From: Echinometra lucunter
Lineage: Eukaryota > Echinodermata > Echinoidea > Camarodonta > Echinometridae
DNA length: 64,000 nucleotides
NCBI GenBank assembly: GCA_029962745.1
Contig: CM057151.1
Span: 9,053,142-9,117,141 of the forward strand
Direction of reading: 5' to 3'
Part shown: piece after piece, positions 45,076-56,575 of the stretch
Layout: the number at the start of each line of letters is the position of its first letter
Numbering within the stretch: the first letter of the stretch is position 1
Translations under genes and position numbers: made by a program
The notes under the pieces: generated by a model
The model's database searches: none
What the model saw: the letters and a program-made list of their open reading frames with translations, nothing else
Told to the model about the DNA's origin: nothing

Positions 45076-45128
45076 CTAAAGTTGAACTTGAACTTGAGCT
45101 TGAACTTGAAGTTGAAGTTGAACTGAAG
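45076..45128. repeat. Degenerate (TTGAAC/TTGAAG)n hexamer repeat
   Basis: About eight TTGAAC, TTGAGC or TTGAAG units just right of the fold-back element. Confidence 0.8.
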
Positions 45129-45467
45129 TTGAGAAGCTGTCTGCAGCTGGCTGGGTTTGATGAATCTTCGCGTCGGTTGCCTTAAGTGCAACAAGCACAA
45201 TGCGATATTACCACACGACTTGACGGTACGGTATTTATATTTGTAGCACTTCATTCAAAGATAATCTTTGGTTTCAGTCTTTCAGAGCGATTGTGCAATA
45301 GCTCTCCCTATTGAGATCATGACATCATCGTTTTGTTTTGCTCTGTTTCGGTATTGGCGTGCGGCCACGAACAAGATATGGGACATACCCAAACAAATGA
45401 ATCGCTATATTAGCTAGCTACGGAGTGGATTATCATAGCGCAGTTTGCCTCACGATACATTACACTC

Positions 45468-46479
45468 CAGGGGCCCGTTTCACGAAAGCGTCATAAGTCA
45501 ACTTCTCAGCTAAGATCGCCGCTAGTTGGCTAGTTGTCTGCTACGTGTTTCACGAAGCCGTGTTTGCCAAGATCAACGCCAACATCCCGACTAAGAACTT
45601 ATGACGCCTCTGACCCTGTCATATCTTTTTTCGTTGATATGCAGCGCCATCACATGCCACTAATTTGGGAGATTATGGCTGGCCAAAATGGAAGCTACAT
45701 AGATGTAAAAAAAAAATCAAATCTATCTTTTCTAAGGGTTCCTGCAATCAGTAATTCATCCTTGCTCATGTATATATATTATATTTCATGTTTTATATGA
45801 AACGACCTACAAAAAAGGTTTCCTAGGGGGTTTCTCCCGTGATTGTAACATCTCTCAAAAGAACGCAATTCTGCCACGTCAGGCAAGGCATAGTCAAAGG
45901 GCTAGTCTGTAGATTTCAGACCCATATTCATTCAAAGATGATTTATATCGTAGATTTTTAAACAAAATACTTTTTAAGACACATATTTTAGCTTGTAATT
46001 TGCCAAAATTATGCATATCAACGTTTTGGTCAAGACTTGACGCTGGATAAATATTTAATTTGCCTCCTTTTTCCGATCATGAACGTAAGGGTTTATTTTG
46101 CAAATCTAGTGTCCCGGGGGTACCCATCTTGCGTTCAAAACGACAATGAACTTAATTACTAAAAACAGAATCTTATAAGTTTTTATTTGGTGTAATCTGC
46201 CTTCTTTGAAAATATCTTGTATCTATAACCCCCTGCTACTATTTCTAAGCTTTGCCCTCACCAGATGACTCAAATAATTGCAGTTCTGATAATTTCTTGT
46301 TTACAAAATATATGTGTGATTGTGATCAAGGCTATGTGTTGTCACATTTCCTCATCGATTCACGAGATATTTAGCTAGCATGCTCTTCGTGAAACGGTTT
46401 AGCAAGATTAGAGTCATCTCCGTAGTTGGCGGACAAAGATATGACTAACTTGGCGTTGATTTCCAGAAACAGGCCCCAG
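45468..46479. mobile_element. 1-kb element with CAGGGGCCCGTTTC termini
   Basis: The left end CAGGGGCCCGTTTC and the right end GAAACAGGCCCCAG are inverted repeats (12 of 14), both flanked by CTC. Both sub-termini contain related words: TCACGAA, AGTTGGC and ACTAAG/GACTAAC. No transposase frame is visible. The superfamily is not assigned. Confidence 0.65.
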
Positions 46480-47030
46480 CTCTACAAACGCTATAGGCGG
46501 TGGGGCGCGGTCCCAGCCAGCCACTAAGGTTCAGTGGGTCAGCCCACAACCACCCGGCCCGGCCCCCTGGTCATAGGCGCCAGCTGCAGCATAGACCACG
46601 GCGGCAAGCGCTCGTATAGTTTCTGCAAAAAACGTGCGCTACAGTGTCTCTCAATCACACTACGTGTTGTCGTACCGTCGATGTCGTCTTCTTTGATTTT
46701 GTAACATTAACAGTTTGATCTTGAAATTGAGATAGAATTACCAGATGAGATAAAGCCTAGCTCCTAACTGTTAGGACTTCAAAAAGAGCGGCGTCAGTCT
46801 GAAGGTACAGTGCTGTTACTGCTAGTCTTTATAATTCAGATTTTTTTCGCTTCATACTGACTCGTCCAACGTTACCCGGGTCGGCGTCTGCAGCTGAAAT
46901 ACCGCACTGATGATACCGGTACCGTACCGTACCTACGTTACCGCTGGGCGTGGGCTTGCTGTGGCGTGGGCTCACTCGCGCTCCGCTGCTGTCATGACAG
47001 TTACATACATACATGTATGATCATGATGAT

Positions 47031-48920
47031 GGGGGGACCTAAAGCCCCTAAAGCTACGCACTTTGTTTTCAACAGCTAAAAAGTGACACAAAAACCATTG
47101 ATTTGTGCAAATTTAATTTCTATTTCTTGATTCTACATATTCTAAAGTTGATTCGTGGAGAAAAATACGATGGGCAAATATCAAAAACGCATATTTTCAG
47201 GTTGATATCAATGCCAGTCTGCCAGTGTCAAATTTTGTTGGCAGTGTAACTTTTAGATCTAGATCTATACAGCCACACGCATGTGTCTTTACCTTAGAGT
47301 TACACTTACATGACTTACAGCCACACGCGTGTGGTTGTATCACAGCATCATTAGGATACAGCCACCAAAACGGCGTTTCGAATAGCGAAATTAATTGCAA
47401 ACGCGAAATACATTGACTTAGATCTTCTATAAAAGAGAAGAAAAGTTTTGATTTTACTTACCAGCAATGTTCCTGAGGTTCTCAATTTTCCTCTTTCTGC
47501 TTCATATCTGATGAATGAACTGAAAATGGTGAATTTTAAGAAGAAAACTGATGCTTATCAGACTCGTAGGTTGACAGCATGCTGTCGAGTTACTGCAGCA
47601 GCCCGAACGCATATCTAGCGTTCGGGCTGCGCCCTTCATCGAATGGAAGCTTAGGTGCCTACCTTTGCAGGGCTTTCCAGCTTGAACTACACAAGTATAC
47701 TAATTATAAAGAAATATGATGGAATTTAAGATACTTACAACAAAGTACAGTTAGTGTTTTATTCCATTAGGGGAAAGGATGGTCCAAAAAATGAGTCTTT
47801 ATCCTCCCAGATCTTCATTGAATCTTTTCCACAAGCCGTTGTTAGTTTGCAAATGCGCATGCGCAAGTTCGTGTTTTGTTTTTGCTATGCGAAACGGCAA
47901 TCGCCGGAATGGCTTCAACTTGGCGTGCAAAAAGGGAAATTTGATGGATTCTAAACACATTTAAATTGAATATGATTTCCGAACAGAATATTTAAGATAG
48001 TAGCATTGTATATATATTTTATCAAAATCTTATTTACTTAAGAAAGTGTTATTAGTAGGAGTTTTCATTGTGGCAGATGAGAGCTCCACTGAGAAGCAGT
48101 GGTTCCACTCAGGACGCTGCCACGGAGTGGCAGCAACCCGGGGCTAGCCGTCGAGTAACCAATAGAAAAGCATGATATGTAGTTTCGGTACAGACTTGTC
48201 ACGCTTGCGGGACGAGGTCAGTTCATTGACTGAGTACACAGGATGAGTGGATACAGCCACACTCGTCTGAATTCTCACTTGTACTCTGTGCCACGACAGC
48301 TATCGCTACTGCATGTACGTGCACTGCACTGCACAAGCGATATGTATTCATGCGATGGTATTGCAATTTGCATCTTGGTCCTGGATCATCACGAAGGTTT
48401 TATCTCCTGAAATTCACGGACATACAAACAATATTTTTACTATTATTGTTATCTGCTTGTCGATCAGGTGAGAATGAAGTGAAAGTATTGTTTGTACAAT
48501 AAGTGAAATCGAAAGATAAACCTTCGTGATGATCAAAGATGCAAGTTGCAATACCGTCGCATGAATACACATCGCTTGTGCAGTGCAGTGCACGTGCATA
48601 CATACACTAGTGATAGCTGTCGCGGCACAGAGTACAAGTGAGAATTCAGACGAATGTGGCTGTATCCTCATGTCGATGCTGTGGATACAACCACACGCGT
48701 GTGGCCATAAGGTAAAGACACACGCTGTGGCTGTATACACTGCCAATTTTGTTACTAAGAAAAATGAAGGGGTCCTAAAGCTATGCACATGTAATAAATG
48801 AATGCAAAACTCGATATTGAAATTGTACCCCAATTTTAAAACGTCGCATTGCATTGCGCATTGTATTTGCAGGGTGCGTAGCTTTAGGACTCGCGTAGCT
48901 TTGCCTTTAGGATCCCGACC
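47031..48920. mobile_element. 1.9-kb fold-back element with a split left arm
   Basis: The outer ends share CCTAAAGCTACGCAC in inverted orientation (47046 region and 48872-48895). Left-arm pieces 47268-47365 and 48249-48410 together match the continuous right arm 48510-48740. An 883-bp insert (47366-48248) lies between, flanked by the 12-bp direct repeat GGATACAGCCAC. The 14-bp palindrome CCACACGCGTGTGG occurs in both arms (47321-47334, 48691-48704). Confidence 0.75.
47366..48248. mobile_element. Insertion into the left arm of the fold-back element
   Basis: Flanked by GGATACAGCCAC at 47354-47365 and 48249-48260, while the opposite arm has this word once, uninterrupted. A hairpin CAGCCCGAACGC/GCGTTCGGGCTG lies near 47600-47631. 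No terminal inverted repeat, poly-A tail or coding homology is recognised. Confidence 0.65.
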
Positions 48921-49064
48921 ATACATGTACACCCTGACACTGTAGCTGCATAAAAAAGAGTCTTTTTTTATATCCAAGACTAAGAAGAAATTTTGTAGCT
49001 ATCTTCAAATTTGATGAATATCAGAGTTTTTATGTTCTATGTTTTAGGGCGGCTGGGGCCCCAA

Positions 49065-49165
49065 AACATAGGGTTAGAGTTAGGGTTAGGGTGAGGGTTG
49101 AGGTTAGGGGAAGGAATTAGGATTAACAAAACAGTTGGGGTTAGAGTTAGGGTTAGGGGCCGAGT
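49065..49165 (+). repeat. Telomere-like TTAGGG stretch
   Basis: GGGTTAGAGTTAGGGTTAGG, then degenerate TTAGGG variants. Not embedded in a recognised element. Confidence 0.8.
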
Positions 49166-49346
49166 TGTCCAAAGTGCCGAGTTAATTGTCCCGGATCCAA
49201 AAATACATGGGGCAGGGCCAATTTGTCCAAAGTGCCAAGTTGTCTGGCACCCGTATTTTTAAACTGAAGAGATGTGAAAAAAAAATAAATTGTCCTTGTC
49301 TAGCCAGACCAGACGCCATGCTTTGCACGGCGCCTAACATCCCACC

Positions 49347-50289
49347 CATTCTCTACTGTTGAGAACTCATGACAAAAATTGCGATTACATCATGCAACCA
49401 ATATAGCCCATATATTTCTTAATTTACATTAACTTAAAGTTAGATTATTACTTTATTTCGTACCAGTAATTAAATTTAGTTTAACCGCTTACAACTTACA
49501 CGTACCAAAAAACAATTCATGCCCACTGTACCTGTAATCTCCCCCGGGGGAGGGGACACTCAACTGACTTTAGTTTTATGTTGACAGGGATGTGCCTCAG
49601 CCAACCCCAAAAATGGGGTCTAAGGAACGATTAGTCGGGGAAAAACAAAGGGCCTTTGAAACTGCGTGACTACCAAGCTGAGTGAAAAAAAAAATTTCTA
49701 CAAACTTACTCGGGCTTATGTACGGTACCGCGCACGCAAGTGAGCGGATGATAGCTCAATGGGGGATCCATTGGAGCGGGCGTATGTACTCGAGAGCTAG
49801 GGAACAAGCCGGGGGAAACGCTGGCCGTACAAAGTTGCTTGTTTTAGGTATCTAGAGAACAGCAATCGCGGGAATAAGAGGTGGGTCACCATTATTTAGT
49901 ATCTTGAGAACGGAAATCGGAATCTGAAAAAGGGGACCGTCAAAGCGGCACATCCCTGTACTACTTTATACACGAGTGCCCCTCCCCCCTGGGTAATCTG
50001 CACGTGGTAATGGCAGAAGTGACCGTATGTAGCTGGCTAGCAGCAATTACATGTAGGGTCACTTTTGACAGTACCACACAAGAGATTGCAGATACAGTGG
50101 GCAGACAACACAATAAATCATCGTTTTGGGGGAAGTTGTAAGTTGTTAAACTAAATGTAATTACTAGTAGCACATGAAGTAATAACCTAACTTTAAGTTA
50201 ATGTAAATTTTAGTTAAGAAATATATGGGTTGTATCGCTTACATGATGTAATTGCAATTTTTGTCATGAGTTCTCAATGCTAGAGAATG
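49347..50289. mobile_element. Fold-back element with ~200-bp arms
   Basis: Arms 49347-49541 and 50082-50289 are inverted repeats of roughly 80-85% identity (both contain CATTCTCTA, TTGAGAACTCATGACAAAAA, ATATATTTCTTAA, ACATTAACTTAAAGTTAG and CCCACTGTA). The loop side continues as GTGGTAATGGCAGAAGTGACC versus GTGGTACTGTCAAAAGTGACC. A second element (49542-49992) is inserted at the tip of the left arm. Confidence 0.78.
49542..49992. mobile_element. 451-bp MITE inserted in the fold-back element
   Basis: The ends CCCCGGGGGAGGGGACACTC and, reversed, CCAGGGGGGAGGGGCACTCG are inverted repeats with small gaps. The flanking 8-mers GTAATCTC and GTAATCTG agree at 7 of 8. ACAGGGATGTGCC occurs inverted inside both ends. 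The termini resemble those of the element at 43174-45011. Confidence 0.75.
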
Positions 50290-50837
50290 ACTGGCTTGTA
50301 CAGTACTGTGTATAGTTATCCTTGTACATGATTAGTGATAGTACTAGTAGTGTTCCTGATCTGCTGTGTCAGCCAGAGAAGCAAGTTTTCCAATAAAAAA
50401 GAGTGAAATTTCTCTTGATCAAGGTGATTGAGATCGGATGAATGGAATAATAAGGAAATTAGACTCTTATTATATTTTATCATCCTCTGGCGGTGAACGA
50501 AGGAGGTCGATGGCCACAAAAATTTACACAGCCGATTAAACACAGGAATCAATGTTCCACTGTGTGAGCAAGGCCTACATGTACCTTTAATGGTCAAACT
50601 CTGACTGGAAAAAAAAAAAGATGTCAAATCCAAAATAAACACACAGAATTTCAATACTAATAGTTGGACCATATGTTATGACTGCAAATATATCTAAATA
50701 TTGTTCATTTGATTCATTTGTGTAAACCAGAGATCTACCTGGAGAGTCATTTGGAAAGAAGATAAGAAAATAATGCAAGTTACATCCCATTCATGTGCCA
50801 AGTAAAGTGACATATGACCTGCTGTTTTACTTTAGTA

Positions 50838-51016
50838 CAGTGGAAACTCGCTATAACAAGGACCTTGGGACCATGAATATTACCTTGTTATATCAGGAAG
50901 CTCCTTATATCAGGGTGAAAAAAAACAAAAGAACATAAAGACCTGGGACCAGCAAAATTACCTTGTTATATCAAGAATCTTGTTATATCAGAGCTCTTTA
51001 TAATGAGTTTTCACTG
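50838..51016. mobile_element. pogo/Tigger-like MITE (Tc1/mariner), TA-flanked
   Basis: The ends CAGTGGAAACTCGCTATAA and the reversed CAGTGAAAACTCATTATAA are inverted repeats, each flanked by TA (50836-50837, 51017-51018). CAGTnnAAACTCGCTATAA is the typical pogo/Tigger terminus. Internal CCTTGTTATATCA repeats are present. Non-autonomous, 179 bp, 0.45 kb upstream of the TMEM121-like coding exon. Confidence 0.85.
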
Positions 51017-51486
51017 TACATGAATGGTCGCAGTGAAATGTTTTCATTAAATATTTGTAAATTTATGAACTTTTTTTTCTTAAACCCCTGACTCTTTGCG
51101 ATTAAGTCTTCTCTTTCAAACCACTTTTCTTTAACCATATCTCAGTATTTAATTCATGCAGTCAAACTCATACACAACATTCATATCATACTGTTAACAC
51201 ATTTGAAAGAGTTTTCCTTTTGGTACTTGTGGGTAGAGTGGCAGAAGCAAAAAGATGACCACTACAGTGACTAGAGCATCTCACATCCACTTTTGTAGAT
51301 AATGAATTATATGGACTTTTGTTGTTAAACTCTTTGTGGTATTAAAGTTGAGTTTCTTATATTGAATGGAACAAAATATTTATTTTGGCATATCTTTATC
51401 TTTTTACTTGTCACAAAAATTGCAGATCTGCATGAGTCATCTCCCAAACTTGACTGTTTTCCTTGAGTTCAAGCTACAGGAACGAC

Positions 51487-52521
51487 ATGATTTTCATCAA
51501 GCGACTTGCAGTACTGGATGTAGGATCAAAAGTCCTGTCTGTCCTTCTTTTGGCCTTGCAAGCAGCCTTCCTTGATCATTTCTTCATTAAATTCGATGAG
51601 GGGAATCCTGGAAGATGGGTATGGATAGGTGGTGATATTGTGGTTATTGCAATCTGGATAGCTGGTCTGGTGCTGTCCAGTAGAAATGTTCATTCAAAGA
51701 AGCCAGCAGAGTCTCCCGAACAAAGCTCAGTGAAAAAATGCTTGACCATCATTGCCGATGAGGTACGGTATGCCTATTTTTCTTGGATATTTTACAGCAT
51801 CATCCTGGTAGCCAAAGTGTGGTACATGTTTGGTGACTTTGCAGAAAATTTCTCCAGCACTGGCTACTACAACACAACAAGAATTGCCAAAGGGGTCGTC
51901 AAATTTCATGATAGTGACATCTATTCATCCACTTCACTGAAAATTATTCTCTCCATCTCCGGACCTATATTCCTTCTCCTAGCGTATGCTCATCATGATG
52001 AAATCCACAATTCTAAGTACAAGTTACTGATGGAAAAGCTTGGAACCATGGCCAGTCTTGATGTTCTTGACAGTCTCATGCTTCTTGGACTTCTCTTTAT
52101 TGAGGATACCCATATTCTGTTGACATTCAACCTTGATCATGTCATCAAATTCTTCACCTGCTGCTGTTTTGTTCTCCCAGTGCTTCCTCTCTTCATTCTA
52201 CGCATAGTTGGCCAGCGGAAAGCGGAGGAAAATAGCTTTAGAATTGTCCTTGTTGTTAACTCAGGTCTATATCTGTTCTTTGTAAATTTTCCATTTCTTT
52301 GTATTCGTTGTTATCTATGGTTTAAGCATGATGTTGATGTATCTACTTTTATAACTAAGAATGTAATGAGTTTGTTCAGAGGTGCTCTGGATGTATACAA
52401 TGAGATCAGACAGTGGCTGAAAGCCAGGAAAGGTGGTGGTGAAGTGACAGGAGTCGCTACTGAGGGAACTGAAACAGAAGAACCTGGCATTGAATTATCA
52501 GATAAACCAACCCATGTGTAA
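51487..52521 (+). CDS. TMEM121: TMEM121-like multipass membrane protein
   Basis: One open exon encodes 344 residues from ATG at 51487 (MIFIKRLAVLDVGSKVLSVL) to TAA. A possible acceptor, AAGCTACAG, lies just upstream, so a non-coding 5' exon is likely; the frame extends eight codons further but without an earlier ATG. About seven hydrophobic segments lie near residues 12-33, 48-64, 88-108, 149-168, 186-201, 214-238 and 250-276. The spacing and words such as VLDSLMLLGLLFIE, FTCCCFVLPVLPLF and STFITKNVMSLFRGALDVYN fit the TMEM121 family (human about 320 residues), where the region before the last segment and the ITKN[VA] motif are conserved. The C-terminus is polar (GIELSDKPTHV). The molecular function of the family is poorly defined. 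Family assignment is from remembered pattern, not a search. Confidence 0.72.
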   Translation: MIFIKRLAVLDVGSKVLSVLLLALQAAFLDHFFIKFDEGNPGRWVWIGGDIVVIAIWIAGLVLSSRNVHSKKPAESPEQSSVKKCLTIIADEVRYAYFSWIFYSIILVAKVWYMFGDFAENFSSTGYYNTTRIAKGVVKFHDSDIYSSTSLKIILSISGPIFLLLAYAHHDEIHNSKYKLLMEKLGTMASLDVLDSLMLLGLLFIEDTHILLTFNLDHVIKFFTCCCFVLPVLPLFILRIVGQRKAEENSFRIVLVVNSGLYLFFVNFPFLCIRCYLWFKHDVDVSTFITKNVMSLFRGALDVYNEIRQWLKARKGGGEVTGVATEGTETEEPGIELSDKPTHV

Positions 52522-54260
52522 ATGTCAGTCACCAAAATACTATTCATCTAATAGATCAGACCAAAATTAGTTTGGACAGAATTAATACACATGTAGTTGG
52601 CTCAATAACCTTTATAATGAATAGATTTAAAAGGTTGCATGACGATGGCCATTTCTACTCAATCTCATTGCCAGTAATATTCAAATCAAATACCGTATGG
52701 TTTTAAAAGAAGATGTCATAGTACTATGTTACAAGTTACTGTTTGTAGCTTTTTACTTTTTATCTGCACTTTTCAAGAGATGCTTCTTATTCATAGTGCC
52801 ACTGCCCACATGAAACTGGAGTGTTTTGTATTACCTGTGTGGCAATGTTCTGTTATTGAAAAGCAATATCAACTTTCTATGTCTTTCTTTGGTGGTTTGC
52901 ATTTTAATTTTTATTACCATCTTTTGCAACATACATTTTGAAAGTTAATTTTATGCATAGTTTTTGTGAGATGTGGAGATAGTACAGAAAATTTGGGGTA
53001 AAAGGAGGAAATCTTTTGTCTCATGAATACATAGTATATCATATTTCTGTTTTTTGTTTTTAACCTGATCATCTAACTGGATTTGTAAATCAAAATTAAC
53101 CGATTCTGATGTACATTTGCCTGTAAATAGATTTTTATCTGAGTATGAGAATGATTAGTTAGGAATTTATTTGTTTGTTGTGTCATAATCTATGACTTGT
53201 GCATTGTAATAGATTTTACCAGTTTGAAAAATAAGTATTTATAAAGAAGTCAGTTCAACAAAATTACATACTCATTATACTAATTATACAACTATTGAAT
53301 AGTAATATAACAAGTTATATGGATGGACCAAAGAATTTGCCACCTCGATTGAAATGTAACTGCACAAGAAAAATTCTGAATTTGGAGGGAAATTACAGAA
53401 TGACACTGATTATTTGGTATTAGTTGTACACATTGAAGATTACTTGCAACTGAATGCACATGCTTCTATTTTAGTCAGGCCCTCTCATTTATATCCAGCA
53501 TACCTTCCATAAGGAGGTTCAGCTAAAAATGAAAATGGTTTGGTTTTTAGTACATCCAGGGCATGTAACACAAAGATTTACAATCAATCACAAAGTTGTA
53601 ACAGCCAATTAAGACCATTTTTTCATGCACATCTTGCTCAAAAAGGTGACCCTGGACCCATCAGAATGGTTGTTTTAAATTTGCGATTGATTGCAAACCT
53701 TTGTGTGGTACGGGCCCCAGGTTTGCTTGGATATGCAGTATGATTCATAGTTGTACACAATCTTCTGTGCAAAAAAGGGGGTACCGGCAGTTATATTGAA
53801 CACGTTCATTGTACCTGTGCACATATAACAAATTGTTAGTATCACAGATACATGTAGCTTCTAAGCCAGTAGTAGGATGCCATCTAACAATTACCCTAAT
53901 TCATCATCATACATGTATCATCCCCACAAGTCCCAAACATCCAAGGTCAATTCAGTGAGGCTGACTTCAAACTACATGTTCTAAAGTTGCTATTAACTTT
54001 AATTCCCATAAATGGGCATTTCTAACAATGCATGGCACTATTCGGGCTTTACCATCTGTACAAGACGTCAGTCATGTCACAGTTATACATATAGTTTCAT
54101 AAGCCTTTTCATTGGTGAACATGTTGTACATACATTTCTGTATTCATTTATTACATACAGTATAGATCTTTCTTAATAGAAATCTGACACTACAAACTGT
54201 AATTTAACACTGGTTCTTGCCAATTTTGTCACAGTTGAGATGATAATCTTGAATAAAATG
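52522..54260 (+). other. TMEM121: Probable 3' UTR of the TMEM121-like gene
   Basis: AT-rich sequence without frames after the stop. An AATAAA at 54252-54257 could be the polyadenylation signal; the UTR extent is an inference. Confidence 0.4.
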
Positions 54261-56533
54261 TATCGCATGACAAGTGTAACGTTTCTAGAACTGCTTGAAT
54301 TAGGCATCAAATAGAATAGAAATAACCAGCTTTCAGTCTTTATCACAGAGCTTGTGAATGAAAGAATATGTGGAATGGTTCGTAGAAAATTGCATCCAGC
54401 ACTACTTACAAAAAAGGATGTTTTACTTATTAATTATTATGGTACAATGTACTTTATGAAACATTATTGCATACATGTACATGTGTAAGGGGGGGGGGGT
54501 GGTTGAATGCCATGCTCTTGTATTTATATAAAAAAAAATTGAAATTTTTGAAGTGAATCTTTCTCTTCCATTTATTTTAAAGTGTGTGCATTTATTATGG
54601 TATGATCAAAAATTGCAACATTAGGATGTTTCTGTTATGTGTTTTTGTTCATTTAATTTACAGATACAATAAACTATACGGCATTATGAGAGTTTACATA
54701 ATTCTACTGCATTGTTACATTGTATTTCTTATCATCATTCAAAACTATGAAATGGATATTGCAGGTATGCTTTCTTGAACCATTAACAGTTTATCATTAC
54801 AGTGTAATTTGAATTTCTTGAATTTCATTAAAAAAAAAAATTGTATGCTTGTAAACAAGGCTGACATGAATACATGTATGTCTATAGTGTGTTTGTTGTC
54901 CTGAGCAAACTTGTTAAAAACTTGAATCTTTCACAATAATTAATGTACATACAATTTACATGTACATGGAGTTTCATATTGGCAGACAAATTATTGTATA
55001 CCAGTATAATTACATGTATGCACACATTTGAAGTACACCACTAATTTTTTTCCCCATTTTTTTTCCTGAACAATTAATTTAATGTGCTTATGTGTACTGA
55101 TATACAATGTATGTTTACATTGTCATAACTTTGGCTTTTGAGTGGCTTAAGAGGAAGTAGATTATACTTGTAGTGTATGCTCAGTGAAACTTTAGGATTT
55201 GTGATAATATTTGTCATACCAAACAGTTAAGGATAAATTGGTTTGATCATTCAGACTCTGAAAAAGAATTTGCTATGAACTACATGTACATGTACAAAGG
55301 GTGTTAAACAAATGCACGATGCTATTAAAATTACATGCAAGCTCTTCCAAGGATTGGTTCTTGTGTACATGCACCTTGAGGGTTTTTTTTTTGTTGTTGT
55401 TGTTTTGCTTGACATTTCTTCAATATGCATGTACTGGTCATTGTAAAAAAGAAAAAAAAAAGAAAAAAAAAATATGTATGAATGCTTCAGTATGCTTGCA
55501 GTAATTGGGATTTGGGGTTTGTGGTTTTGTTGTTGCTTTTTTTGAGGAAGGAGCATATTGAATGTGTGTCCTTGCAGAAGACTTATGATATTGCATTGAT
55601 TTCAAGCTATTCAAAAGATAGTTGGGAGAAGAAACTTATTTTTTGAAATGTGGTGAATGTTCCAAGTTATTTTGTCAGTTCTTTTATTTATTTGCATTAT
55701 TTGCTCATGAATCATCATGTACACTTACTTGATTGATAGTATTGGCATCTTTCAAAGTAAAATTCATGTCTTTGAAGAATTCACTGTCTTTTTGGTTTCT
55801 GAAATTTTGCTATTTATTTATGAAACTAATTCATTTTTATTAGCCTGTGCAAACTGATTCTGCAGGGAATGGGGCAAGAGTGTACAGACCATGAGATGCG
55901 ACAGCATTTCTTATGATTTTTATCATCTAGCATGACACAAAATCAGTTTCTGTTGAATGGAATACATTATAATGCCACAACAGGTTTAACTCTGAAAAAC
56001 TTAATATTTGATTTGTATAGATACAGCTTTGGTAACAAGTTCAAGTCCAAATTGTACTGCAGAGCACAATATGAATCTGACTGACAGAAGTTAAAGAAAT
56101 AAAAAATGCTTCTATGAGACAATAAATGTACTTTAAATTTTCCATTGTGTTACTACAGGAAATTGATTCAACAATGGTAGATAGTACAGTACCTACAATT
56201 TTTACATTTTGCTAACTTAGAATTTTTACATGTAAATAAATATTTCTTTTGATAATCTTGGTTGGCATTTTTTTATAACATGTAATTTCTTACTCTTCAT
56301 ATAATGAATTGAATATTGTGTTCATTCTTTCTAAAATAATTACAGTGATCACAAACTTACCTTTATCTTCATCATGTGATTATTTCTAGTCTGTCTTGGT
56401 TGATGGGTTGGAAGAGCGATATTTCTTTATCCTAAAGAGCGTATGATGTGATATGTAGGTACTTGCATTGGTTGAATAATTCTTCTCCCTTGTATAAAAA
56501 CCATTATGAATTTACACAAATGGAGATGGCAAC

Positions 56534-56575
<42 letters not shown>

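Noticed and set aside
46829..47014. GC-rich, CpG-containing stretch at 46490-47000 as a promoter with a short gene
   Set aside because: It contains palindromic ACCGGTACCGTACCGTACC-like low-complexity sequence and no frame with homology; no transcript evidence from sequence alone.
48414..48977. 187-residue minus-strand frame
   Set aside because: It runs through both arms of the fold-back element; Cys/His-rich pieces come from the CCACACGCGTGTGG palindromes.
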